64,000 nucleotides of DNA from Linanthus parryae (lineage: Eukaryota > Streptophyta > Magnoliopsida > Ericales > Polemoniaceae), in the NCBI GenBank assembly GCA_023055425.1, contig JALGPY010000008.1, positions 11,232,501-11,296,500 of the forward strand, in the 5' to 3' direction. Numbering within the stretch: position 1 is the first letter of the stretch; the number at the start of each line of letters is the position of its first letter. Shown piece after piece: positions 36,032-46,400 of this stretch. The notes under the pieces were generated by a model. That model was given only the letters and a program-made list of their open reading frames with translations. It was not told the DNA's origin and ran no database searches. The position numbers were made by a program, and so were the translations under genes.

Positions 36032-36244
36032 TAAAGAGTTTCGTGGGAATGATTTTCCTTTCATTACAATGACTAATAGTCTTCGAATATATACAGTGGA
36101 TAGCAAAACTAATCTAGGAAACAAATCAACTAAGCTAGGAAACAACATCAATCATATTGATGGGATTTTATTGACATCAATCAAGTAATTGACTGAATGT
36201 CAATAACATCAATCATTTTAATGACTCAGTATTTTCCTCTAATA
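36032..36244 (-). repeat. Copia 5' LTR (213 bp)
   Basis: Same length as the 3' LTR, with termini TATTAG...CTCTTTA in element orientation. The primer-binding site begins at the very next base, which fixes this end without needing the other LTR. Confidence 0.92.
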
Positions 36245-36249
36245 CCGGG

Positions 36250-36551
36250 TGATCTGAGTTTGAACAAGAACATGGTAGATTCAGTGTCGGATTTGTTTTG
36301 GTCTTTTTAGTTCTATTTTACCGTGTTTATGAATTTAATTGGGGCTGTATATAGTTGATCTTCATCATCAATTTCATGATGAAGAAACTTCTAGTTGCAG
36401 GTATGTTGGCTACTTTCATGGCGAGGTAATGTTGCAGGTATGTTGCTTGTTTTCAATTACATTTCTGAGCCTCCTTCACTTTCAGTGCTTCTCTGAAAAA
36501 TTTCGATAAATTGTTTTTTTTAATGAAGTAAATTTATTAACAAATATGTAT
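36250..36551. other. Intergenic between Copia and MULE
   Basis: Copy of about 4093-4395, with no gene seen. It contains the empty Helitron target TTAGTTCTATTTTACCGTG near 36305-36325. Confidence 0.5.
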
Positions 36552-38050
36552 TTTTAATAAGGGTAAACGACAATTTTCACCCCTGAGTTTAGGACTAATT
36601 CCACTCTTCACCCCTGTGTTTTGGAAAAAGACACTTTGCACCCAAATTGTGGATAGAGGTAACGGTTGACTAACTGCTCAGAAAAAAAGACCATTTTACC
36701 CCTGAAAAGTCTTATAATTACCCCTGTATATTACCCTTACCCCTCTCTCTCCCCCATTCCTAACCCTAATCCCCTCTCTCTTCCCCCTTGCTTTCCCTCT
36801 TTCTCCTATCTCTCTCTCGATCTGAATCCCGTAAGAGCAGAGCCCACCAGAAACCAACACCACACCACCCGGCGCCCTCTTCTCCTCCTCCTTCAACACC
36901 CAACCACCACATAGAATCTCGGTGTTGAGCCACGACGGACCGAAACTCACCTGTCGGTGGTGGCTATGTTCGTGCTGGTGGTGCTTGGCGGCGGCGACGA
37001 CGGAGGACTCAAACACGAGCCTTTTAATCTCCTTCTGGTCCTTCCCGGAGTCGGCGGTGTCCGACGAGGACTGACTACCCATGTGGTCGGGCAAAATCGA
37101 TCGGAGAACCGATGAATGGGAGATGGGGATCTTGCTATTATGCGGTTGGGTTTCCGATGGTGGCTCCGAAGGTTGTTTAGGTGGCTTTTCCAAGCCCTAG
37201 CGATCGATCACCTTTTGACTGTGGTTTGACTTCTCGCATTCTCGAATTCGTAGCTTCAGAGATAAAGCTCTAATTCTTGTTCAATTCGATTTCATCTCCA
37301 ATTTCGTCTAAATTCGCAATTGTGGTTCGTTTTTCGAGGATTCTGTTCATCTTAGCTTGCTCCATTTCGTGGTTTCTCTGTTGATGTCCTCGATTTGATC
37401 ATTTCATTGTCTTTTGGCTAATAGACTGAGAGGAGTGATTGATTGGAATCGCAGAAGAAAGTTGAGTCTTTTGCGGCTATACCGGCAGAGATTAGTCAAT
37501 TTGAATAAATTTATAAGGAGATTTGAAAATTTATGCAAGTATATTGGCTTTTGTAGTCCAGTTTTACTCCAATTTCTTTAAAAAGGGTGAACTGTTTTGT
37601 GGATTTTGATGAACCCATGGTTTAGGTATCTAGTGTCAAGTGGGTGTTCTTTAGTTTCTACATTGCTACGTTTCCAGTGTTCTGAATTTTTGTATGAGGT
37701 ACTCATGTGGATGTGGAAAAATCATTTTTGATTTGTTCCTGTTATTCGTTTTGTTCTTGAATTGAAGTAAAAATGTGGGTGATGTTATTTGTAGTTTGTT
37801 AGAATTTCTTGGGTGGTGATGTTCTTAGTGTTCTTGATGATAATCAGGGCAAAAAGTCAATTACACAGGGACAATATGATCTGAAAAATTCGATCAGCCA
37901 CTTTTCCAACGGAATATAACAGAAGGGTGCTAAGTGTCCACGGAATATTCCGTTAAATGGGTGCAAAGTGTGTTTTTCCAAAACACAGGGGTGTTGTGTG
38001 GAATTAGTCCTAAACTCAGGGGTGATAATTGTTTTTTACCCTTTTAATAA
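36552..38050. mobile_element. Non-autonomous MULE with TSD, block B copy
   Basis: The element is 36561-38041 (1481 bp) with TTTTAATAA at 36552-36560 and 38042-38050. This copy keeps the longer right inverted repeat (GGAATTAGTCCTAAACTCAG and onward), matching the left end GACTAATTCC in reverse. The interior is the same gene-like sequence as at 4405-5866. Confidence 0.78.
36696..37193 (-). CDS. Doubtful 165-aa frame inside the MULE, block B
   Basis: Same length and frame as 4540-5037. Changes include ADF to ADS and QSHHRQVGF to HSHHRQVSF. The frame has stayed open in both copies, but at about 2% divergence this is weak evidence of selection. No domain is recognised, and it may be a captured exon read on the wrong strand. 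Confidence 0.2.
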   Translation of the reverse strand: MEKPPKQPSEPPSETQPHNSKIPISHSSVLRSILPDHMGSQSSSDTADSGKDQKEIKRLVFESSVVAAAKHHQHEHSHHRQVSFGPSWLNTEILCGGWVLKEEEKRAPGGVVLVSGGLCSYGIQIEREIGERGKARGKREGIRVRNGGERGVRVIYRGNYKTFQG

Positions 38051-38204
38051 TTGTGGATCGGGCGTCAATCTGATATGTATAATTGGTGATGTTCTTGTTT
38101 ATGGTGGCGGACTTGCGATGGTTGTTGCAGACTCGTGGACGAGTTCTTGTTCTTGGCAAATTGCTGCTGTTGTGATGGTGGTAACAGGGATGGAATTTCT
38201 CAAT

Positions 38205-38245
<41 letters not shown>

Positions 38246-38583
38246 ACAAGGAGGGGGGGGGGGATAGAATCTGTAATTTGTGAAGCCTTAGGGGCGTTTT
38301 CGAGAAAAATAAAAAATTGTTAATTATTCTGCCACTTCTCTCCATGGGAAAAAAGACGAGTAACAGAGTGGTATGTCTGGACTTGAAGCACTTCTATGGA
38401 ACAAACTCAAATGAAACAAAAGCAGCAGTAATCCAGACAATAATAGCCAATCAAAAGACTAGTTTTGTTGAGCAACACAGCAGCACAACTAAATTAGCCA
38501 ATGTTACTGTCTTAATTTGATCTACAACCAGGAATATGGATGGGGTTTACTAAATCAAACAAGAACACAGTACCGGCAACGAG
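38051..38583. other. 3' flank of F4 with A39 and G11 tracts
   Basis: Counterpart of 5876-6400. A run of 39 A is at 38206-38244 and a run of 11 G at 38253-38263. The G run is absent in block A. This is the probable F4 3' untranslated region. Confidence 0.5.
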
Positions 38584-39726
38584 TTAGAAAGAAGGGGAGA
38601 CCCAGATGGGCCAGCAAAATCTCGCCAGTGATGTTCCATGGTAGAGAGGCTCGACAGCTCTAGTTGCCAAGTTGTAGATACCCATGTCTTCGCCACTAAT
38701 TAAACCGTAAGCAAATGCAAAACCAGTCCAATGATCATCACAAAAGTAAACGCAATTGGACTTCACTCCTAGGGCCGCGGCTGCAGGAACACATATTGTG
38801 GTATTGTGACCCATGAAGATTGAAGTTCCTCCCAAATCAGTAACCTCTTGCCATTTGTAAAATCTGCTGCTGCTGGTTGAAGAATCATCAGCTGCAGCAG
38901 ACTTGAATATGGTAAATGCAGTTGTACTGTACCTGTATTTGTTGTCGTCGGATAAAATTCTCACAACGGCGAGTAAATCACCACAACATTCCGCCAAGTA
39001 GATTTTTCTTCTATTTGTCATTGAAAAATGAGTAGGTAGCTCTCCAACGATCTCCACCTCGGGGTTTGGCTCTCGAAAATGGCAAACAAGGATGTTATTT
39101 GCCTCATCTATTGCATAAAACTTATCCTTGTGGTAAATAACATCATAGATGGCACGGCTTGTTTGTACAAATGTCCATCCAGGGTTTCCTAGTTTCCAGA
39201 ATGCCAGCGTCCCAGGTCCCCCATGTAAACTTAGAACAAGCATCACTGCATAGTTGTCAGTGGCAGAAGGGCTTGCCGATAACGTTGCTCTGCCAATGTA
39301 TACCATGGGCGATATCCCATGGTCTTCAATCATGAGGTCGGGAAGAGAAATCCTAGTTGGATTCAATGGATGCAACAGCTCCACCCCTTTTTCATCTATA
39401 GTTATCAACCAACCCATTGATCCGATGCAACGCTTTCCTCTTGCTTCAAGTAAAGCAATCTTCTTAGACATGCCTCCCTTTGACAGGTTTACAAACTCAC
39501 GCACATCCCGAGTTTCTATTTCTTTTTTAACCAGCATAAGCCATGGAGGTTGGACGGAACATGGAGAAGACAAAGACGACACAAGCTGTTGATTGAAATT
39601 CTCTTTTACTGCCACAGATCTCCAAGAAGTGCAAACTCCACCGAAAGCAACAAAATCTTCGTATATATCGACCTTTTTGACAATCATTGTCAAAAGGTCT
39701 GGCAGAAGTTGATCCCAGTACGCCAT
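38584..39726 (-). CDS. F-box/DUF295 protein F4 (twin of F1)
   Basis: This intronless 380-codon gene is co-linear with F1 without indels. F-box LPDLLTMIVKKV has Met where F1 has Lys at residue 14; the array's other copies also have Met, so F1 carries the unusual residue. DUF295 landmarks CCGDLL, LGGTSIFMGHNT, NCVYFCDD and DMGIYNLATRAVEPLY are intact. By hand I count about 18 nucleotide differences from F1, of which only about two are silent. Replaced sites cluster in the variable centre (Trp for Leu in AFWKLG, and VQTS for EKTI near residues 180-195), the likely substrate-facing part. The expected role is an SCF substrate receptor with unknown target. Confidence 0.9.
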   Translation of the reverse strand: MAYWDQLLPDLLTMIVKKVDIYEDFVAFGGVCTSWRSVAVKENFNQQLVSSLSSPCSVQPPWLMLVKKEIETRDVREFVNLSKGGMSKKIALLEARGKRCIGSMGWLITIDEKGVELLHPLNPTRISLPDLMIEDHGISPMVYIGRATLSASPSATDNYAVMLVLSLHGGPGTLAFWKLGNPGWTFVQTSRAIYDVIYHKDKFYAIDEANNILVCHFREPNPEVEIVGELPTHFSMTNRRKIYLAECCGDLLAVVRILSDDNKYRYSTTAFTIFKSAAADDSSTSSSRFYKWQEVTDLGGTSIFMGHNTTICVPAAAALGVKSNCVYFCDDHWTGFAFAYGLISGEDMGIYNLATRAVEPLYHGTSLARFCWPIWVSPSF

Positions 39727-41783
39727 CGAAGGAGACTATCAATTTCTTCCCTCCTTTGCAGCCATGACAAGAAATTGAAATACAAATTTAGCTTCGAGTG
39801 ATTGGGGGTACATAGCAACATAAACTCAAAGTAGTAATCATAGTCCTAATCAGAAGCATAGTATGCAATCTTTTCATGATGACCTAACCAGGAGTTCACT
39901 AGAATTCAGTCTGAGGTGCAAAAGGTGTCCTTTGAGAATCTAATTTGTGTTGATTGCACATATCACTTCCACTGTTGTAGACTTTTTAAAATTTGAAAGC
40001 ACTTACACTTGGAGGGTTTGCGGACAATCGAAACCATACAGGGGAGAAATGATCAGCTAGTTTGACGTCAAACAATTCATTCTGGAAAGAAAGGGATCGA
40101 GTAGGTGGAGCTATTTCGATAACACGGGTCACGGGTGCCAGGTTTTACAAATTACATTCCTATCCTTCATCCCTAATCAGTTGTGTTCTGACCCCAGATA
40201 TTTGAATGGTTTTCCTATAAACTCCGTTAAGTGTTGTTATACACATAATGGTGGTTGGAACTACCCACTCCCAACGACCGGAGCCGCAAACCACCTCAAG
40301 TTAGCTGCAATGGTTTTGCTCTTGGGTGTGTTACTGCTCCTTCTCAAGTCCAATTCGCGTCAAGAAGGATACTTCATTAGCGCTAAATAGAAACCAAGGG
40401 TTTAGGGTTTTCAGATTCAAGACTAACTGCTACAGAAAGCAACCACCGGTCTAAAGTACTCCCTCTCACCAAACACAATACTATGATCCCTTGTAACAGA
40501 CTCACGTGCCCTGAAGGAGTTATAGGTAGATTTCCTTGTAACAAATTAACGACAGTAATGGTAGATTCATACAAGATCTAATGTGACATTCCTATATTTA
40601 TTTTAAATAAAAGAGGGTACATAACCACATAATCAGTTCAAAAACCCCATATTTACTCAAAATTCAGTTAAAAAACGTCACTGTATTGTTTGGCTTCACA
40701 CTTGAAGATTCTGTAACTGGGTTTATACCTAGGTTCGAGTCTGCTAATGTTCCTTTCCGTTTCGTGGGAGAGAGCAACATAGTGCTTGAAGAAAATTATG
40801 GAGTATCTGATTTTACTTTGTATGGGTCTTAACAAAAATCAACAAAGTATACTATAAGGGCCTATGACAAAGGGCTGTTTCGAAAGGAAGTTAAGGATCA
40901 GTGTATAATTATTTTTAAGTCGTGAGGGTCAACTGATGTAAGAGTGGTTAACTGATGAAATTTAGATTTGACAAGATAAGAAAGAACATAAACATTATGA
41001 AATTGAAGTGTCTGACATAAGTCTTGGACCTCTATGCTGGTACACAGCGGTATAGCATTACTCGTAACATTTGTGGAGGTAACTGACCTAATAGTGCTAA
41101 AGAAAAAAAATTGAATGTGACTGACATAGATCTCGGAGATAACTGCTGAAAAAGGCAAACTTCTGACTGTCAGGTCTGACCTAACCGTGTATATACTAAT
41201 GGGCTTGGACCGGCTACGGTATGAATGGAATGTGTTTCAAAAGAAGTCCGGGCAACTTGGAATCAAGACGGGATCATTGATTGGCGACGGTGAGGCAGTG
41301 TTATGTTTCATAATTGGGCCCTGGGGATCGGGTGGTGATATGGATGAGTTAATGAAATGAATTAACTAATCGCCAAACAATCCTGATTTTGACTTATCAT
41401 TACTTCCTTCCTTTGCAAGCATATGCAAAATTCGCTAGCTTCCACGAGTAGTAAAATATGCATGCATAACAAATCGTGAACGCATAATAGTCAGTAAAAT
41501 ACTAAAATGAAACAGGTGTCGTATTCTCATGGCCGTGTTACTTACCAGGTTGGTTCTAGCATCTCTTTATTGCTCTTGATAAGAGCTGCTATGACATCCA
41601 AACAGATGTTGAGATCTGTAATAGTGTCTAACTTCCCTTCTAAGAAGATAGATTGTCATCAGTTGGTTCACTGTTTGCAAGAGTGTGGCTGTTAGGATCT
41701 CCTATTGAACATTCAAACGAAGTGCCATTGGTTTGCCTTGTTAGTCGGATACCCCTGTCCTAGAATATACTCGGGCTCTTTGA
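39727..41783. other. Intergenic 5' side of F4, no gene seen
   Basis: Presumed F4 leader and promoter. The first 60 bp upstream of the ATG differ strongly from F1 (a deletion removes part of the leader), in contrast to the nearly identical coding regions. The dispersed GC-rich repeat found beside F2 is absent near 41320. Confidence 0.45.
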
Positions 41784-41988
41784 AGGAGAGTCACGGGAGG
41801 AGACAGCACATGGCCGGGTAAGGCACGTGCCCTACCCCTGTTGTAGAAAACTACACTTATATACCGAGTATCTAGGAAAATATACAACTTTGCCCTAGGT
41901 AAAACTATTAAAAAGGCCCTACCCCTTCTTAAAACTACAAAAGACCCTACCCTATTTGATAAATCCTCCCTCTGCCTCCGAGGAGAGT
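41784..41988. mobile_element. Possible hAT-like insertion (189 bp)
   Basis: The insert 41792-41980 is flanked by AGGAGAGT on both sides (41784-41791 and 41981-41988). Related sequence at 1295-1320 and 28300 lacks it. The ends (CACGGGAGGAGACAG and CTCTGCCTCCG) are only weakly inverted. The inner GGCACGTGCCCTACC wording resembles common plant CAGGGGCGGA-type MITEs. Confidence 0.45.
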
Positions 41989-43467
41989 GGCTCATTAAAG
42001 GCTTCAAGGACTCGAATCAGAAGCATGGAATGCAAGCTTTTCCGGATTTGCCTAACCAGGAGACAGGAGTTCACAAGTATGCAATCATTGGTGCAAAAGG
42101 TGGCCTTTGAGAATCCATTTTTTTTTATTGCGTATGGAACTCACTTTGGTTGAACTAAACTCTCTGTAGAATTTCAAGCATTTACCGCTAAAGGACTTGC
42201 ACAAAATCACAGAGGAGAGATCCGCAACTAGATTCTCATTTTATGCCGTTAAGCGACTTCACCTTTATTTAATCGGTTGATCCCAGATGAGAAATCCATT
42301 AGCTGGTTCGACGCAAAAGCAACTCAATTTGGAAAGGAAGGGATCATCGAGCCGATGGAATTATTTAGATAATAAATTGTGTTATAATCCAGATATTTTA
42401 ATGTTTCTCCTTTTAGTTTTGTTAGATAGTTGATATTACCGCCTTCCCGCCACCAGAGCCGCCAACTGCTTCGTGTTTTTTTTTTTTGTTTTTTTTTTAC
42501 AATTATCTTTTACCGTGTGTTGTGTAATGAAATTCATCATCTATGGCTGCCCAAGATGCTAGATTCCTATAGTACAGATTGATAAAATAATGAAATGAAA
42601 GTTCATTTTACGAGGATATTCAAGCAAGCAAACAGGTTTCATACTTAAAAATTGAGCAAAGGACATGAAAAGTTGTACAGATCATGATGATTACAAGTAA
42701 ATTTATGAGCAAACATGATTAGGTTTCATACTTAAAAAAAAAATTACAAAAGAAGATGACAAGGTTTACAGATGATGATTAAGATATAAGAAAATTATTG
42801 ATTAAACATGATTAGCCTAGCCCTAAACATGATTAGTCTAGCTTCACACGATCCTTCTTAGTATTTGAAAAGGTAAAAAAAAGAATTGCCCAATTTTGGA
42901 TTCAGAATTTCATGGCATTCGACAAATTCACAGATGCAAAAATGCTAAAATTTAGTCGAAATCCAGTTCAAAAAACATCACCACACACAAGAACGGTAAT
43001 AAGAATAAATCGAACTCCATTAACGACAGTGATTGAAGACTGAGTTGGGTTGTTAGGTTCATACCTGGGTGGTTCTTCGAGTGTTCCTCAGAAGTGGTTG
43101 AGTTCTTCTTCTCTTCTGGAGGTCGAGTCGGCGGTCGAGTCTTTCGAATGCAAATGGAACGGCATTTAAATATTGGGGTTCTCTCGCTTCAATTTATATA
43201 CAAGGGTCTAATTTGAAAATCAACAGATCAATAAGGACTGCTGAGAAAGGGGTTGTTTTGAAAGATGTCAATCTTGTTGGACCACTATATAATTATTTGT
43301 CGGCTAAACGCATAAACCCAACTCTAAACCTACTTAATGGCGAGACATGTTGATTGTGCTTAAAAAAAATGGCATGTTGGTTGATTAGACTGGACCGGGC
43401 TAGAGTCAATTGGATCAGTCCTAATGGATTCTTTTTTGTCCAACACCCAATTGGTTTAGCTGAATTA
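41989..43467. other. Intergenic left of the large Helitron
   Basis: Counterpart of 9500-11275 without the Stowaway MITE (its empty site is near 42566). No gene is seen. Confidence 0.5.
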
Positions 43468-43468
43468 T

Positions 43469-46400
43469 CTAACTACCTTATATAAAAGAGGGAGTTGCCC
43501 TTACCACGTAGGCGCCACTTAGGCTTGGTTGCCACAGTGGTCGAATGGGCTGATGCCCCCTCTGCTTCGGGTGCATTCCTTAATTTGACCATTTTGCCCC
43601 CTGTTGTGTTTGTAATTACGAGTAAGTGTGCCTGGTATTTCTGTAATTATATAGTTGTGGATGGGCATGTGTGATGTTTCCCCAGGACAGGCTTCCAAAG
43701 GAAGCTGTACGATTAAGGTTTGTGTTGTCAATCAAGTGAGTTCAGTTGGTTGTTCTTCTAATTAGTACAGTTAGGGGATAGGAGGATACATGACGAGTTA
43801 CCAATCTCAATCTTTTCCTCTCCAGTGGCGAAATATATTATAGATTATACACTCCATTGCCATCTGTTTTCTACAGATGACTCCACATTGTGTGCAGAGA
43901 GGAAAAAATAAGCATGAGTAGGCGTCGATTGAAAGACACCAACAAATTGTGCGAAAGGCGGCGTATGCGCAAACTCGCCGGTATACTCATCTAAGGTCGT
44001 TCCAAGATAAGTCGATAGATAATAGGCTGTATGAAAAGTATCAGAAACGACGGAGCAGTACTCGCCCTCGCCACCTCTGTTGTCTCGGAGGCTAAGCTGA
44101 AGCAATTCGCAGTACATTGATGATTATTTGAAGTGGGTTTGGCTTCAAGTAGGTGTTTTTGAACATGGATCGGTACTAAAGGGCCAAAAAGCCTAGAATG
44201 AGATTTGGATTACCAGCCAGGGAAGGTGTTAAGTGGAGTTACTTACTTTTATTACATTGTTTTGTAACTTTGACAGTTTCAAAATATTTTTTGTATGCAA
44301 ATCATCACTCTCAAAGCTATCCCAAATATGCAGAACCGGGATGTAACACGACAAAGGTAAAGGGATATAAGAAGCAGCCAGCATCTATACAAGGACTTGA
44401 GGGCATATGCGTCACTGACACTATCTTTGAGGCAAAGGTACCTACTTCATTTTTTTCGGTCTGAACAAAACGTTTAACAACAGAATTAGTAGTACCTTAT
44501 ATAATGTAGGCGTGCAAAGCATACTAGGATATTTCACATATCTATGCCATTTCCCGCAGATGATTACCTCGGTTCGCAAATTAGAACCTGCATAAACACA
44601 TAATTTTATGCTGCATGAATGAGTCGCTTGAACCAGCCAGAAGCCCTGCTCCATTCGTGCTAGATAAAATAGGTTTCGGATTATGTAATATCATTTAATG
44701 CTGGAAAATCACTTGAGTATATCGGGTATCCTCAAATGAAATTTTGATCAATTAAAAACTATTTCAAATGTTTATATTATTGTGAAAAATGAAGACCATT
44801 CGGCTGCTTGTGGTGGGACGAACATGTCCTCACTGTGGTGACCAGGGCAGAGCCGTACAACCAGGTTCAACTCTTCTGGATTTTTTGCAACATTCTTTTG
44901 CAACTTTCGTAGTTTGACTGTAACTAGATTACTGTTTCTGATAGATAATTCTTGATCCGCAGCGAGATTGTGTGTTAACATTCGGCGAAACGCATTGTTG
45001 CAAGGTTTTCTGGTCTGGTACAAACTCTCTGGCCTGTGAAAGAGCAGTACGTACTGCATTACTTTCCTACTTTGATGTGCTCTTTCATTGTGGCATATTA
45101 CTTTGTCTGGTTACCTGTCTGTTTGGAAATTAATTCGAGCCAAAATATGTGGCATTTTACCAAGAGAATCGTCTCAGCTGATGATAATTTTCCTGATATT
45201 GATGTAAATAGTAAGTCTAATGTGGTCAGTCTTCCAACAAAGGCTTTTCTCACACGCCTTCGAAGAGAAGCCGCAATTTGTGCCCCCACTCCAGTGTTTT
45301 GCAACAGAGAGAGAGAGAGAGTGTTCTGCGGAGATATCTGCAGCGCTTTCTCGGAGAGCACTCGCATATGAGCATCTCTCTAGAGTGATTTCTTCTTCTA
45401 CTAGGGTTGGGTCTGCTGATTTCTTCGACCTATCTTCGTGCTCTGATACTATATTTCACTTTGACTGACTCAGATGATATGCTGTTCACTACTATGTTTC
45501 GAGTTGCACATCTATTGCTGACTGCAAAAACTCATGCGAGGCAAGATGAAATCACACAGCAGTGTAGCAACAAATTCATTGGGCACTGTTAGGGTCTTTT
45601 TGGTTTAACACATATTCAGCCTCTATCATGTTTCTCTTTAGATGAATCGAACAATGTGCTGACATCATACATCGCTCAGAGGCTGTGATGATAAATTTGT
45701 AAAGCTTGCCATTCAGACTACGATTCCGACCCGCATCTTGGCGGGGTAACCGCCGCGAGCGTCGCATCTTGCTGTTGTTGCAGCCACCGCGGTGTCATTG
45801 TGGCGTGGTCGCATTCACCGATCTGAGCCTCCCCAAATGACAACATACACATATCTACGTCACAGCTTACCACTGCAAATCTTTAGATGCCATTATATCA
45901 TCACTGTCGCTGTTTTGTCCGAGTACTTCTGCACCGTCAAGTTACATGTGGATGGGTGGTCTTGCATCTGTGGGATTTAGTTGAACTCTGTGGTGTGCCT
46001 CGGTCTATTATTACTTAATTGTATGTCCTGCTACATCTAACTGCTGCTCTTAAAAGTTCTAACAATTGTTAATTGTATGTCCTCCTACCTCACCTGAGTA
46101 GGTGTTTTTTTTACCTCAGCCTATCTCTGCTACTTATCCATGATTATGTTGAGTTCAAATTGTGTCAAACGTCAATTTATGCTTACTCTTTATGATGAAA
46201 GATTTTTGATTCATGTGGATTTGTGGTTCTGTAGGATGATTTTGCTCAGAGAAACGGTTAAATAGCTTCGATTTGTTTTACAGGGTTTTAACGGATTTTT
46301 ATCTAACCCACACCTCGCCACCAGTAGCGCCATATGCAGCTACCATTCTGCCAGGTCTAGATTTCATTCCAAATAGTACTGAAATTATGTATTCCTCAAT

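Larger units (their letters stand above)
31050..36249 (-). mobile_element. Ty1-copia retrotransposon with 5-bp TSD, block B only
   Basis: The element is 31055-36244 (5190 bp), flanked by CCGGG at 31050-31054 and 36245-36249. The empty site CTCACCGGGTGATCTG is at about 4085-4100. It runs on the minus strand: LTR 36032-36244, primer site 36020-36031, gag, protease, integrase, reverse transcriptase, RNase H, polypurine tract, LTR 31055-31267. Domain order is Copia, and the zinc knuckle followed by CFQLIGFPEWW plus short LTRs suggest the Ale/Retrofit lineage. The LTRs differ at 2 of 213 positions, so the insertion is young. The reading frame has a stop and two frameshifts plus a 343-bp tandem duplication, so it cannot make a full polyprotein. 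Confidence 0.95.

Noticed and set aside
43520..43590. tRNA-like look of GGTTGCCACAGTGGTCGAATG
   Set aside because: No cloverleaf can be drawn with a proper acceptor stem and T-loop GTTCRA motif.
45304..45322. GAGAGA tract as a GAGA-factor binding site
   Set aside because: An ordinary microsatellite inside a transposon; nothing ties it to a promoter.
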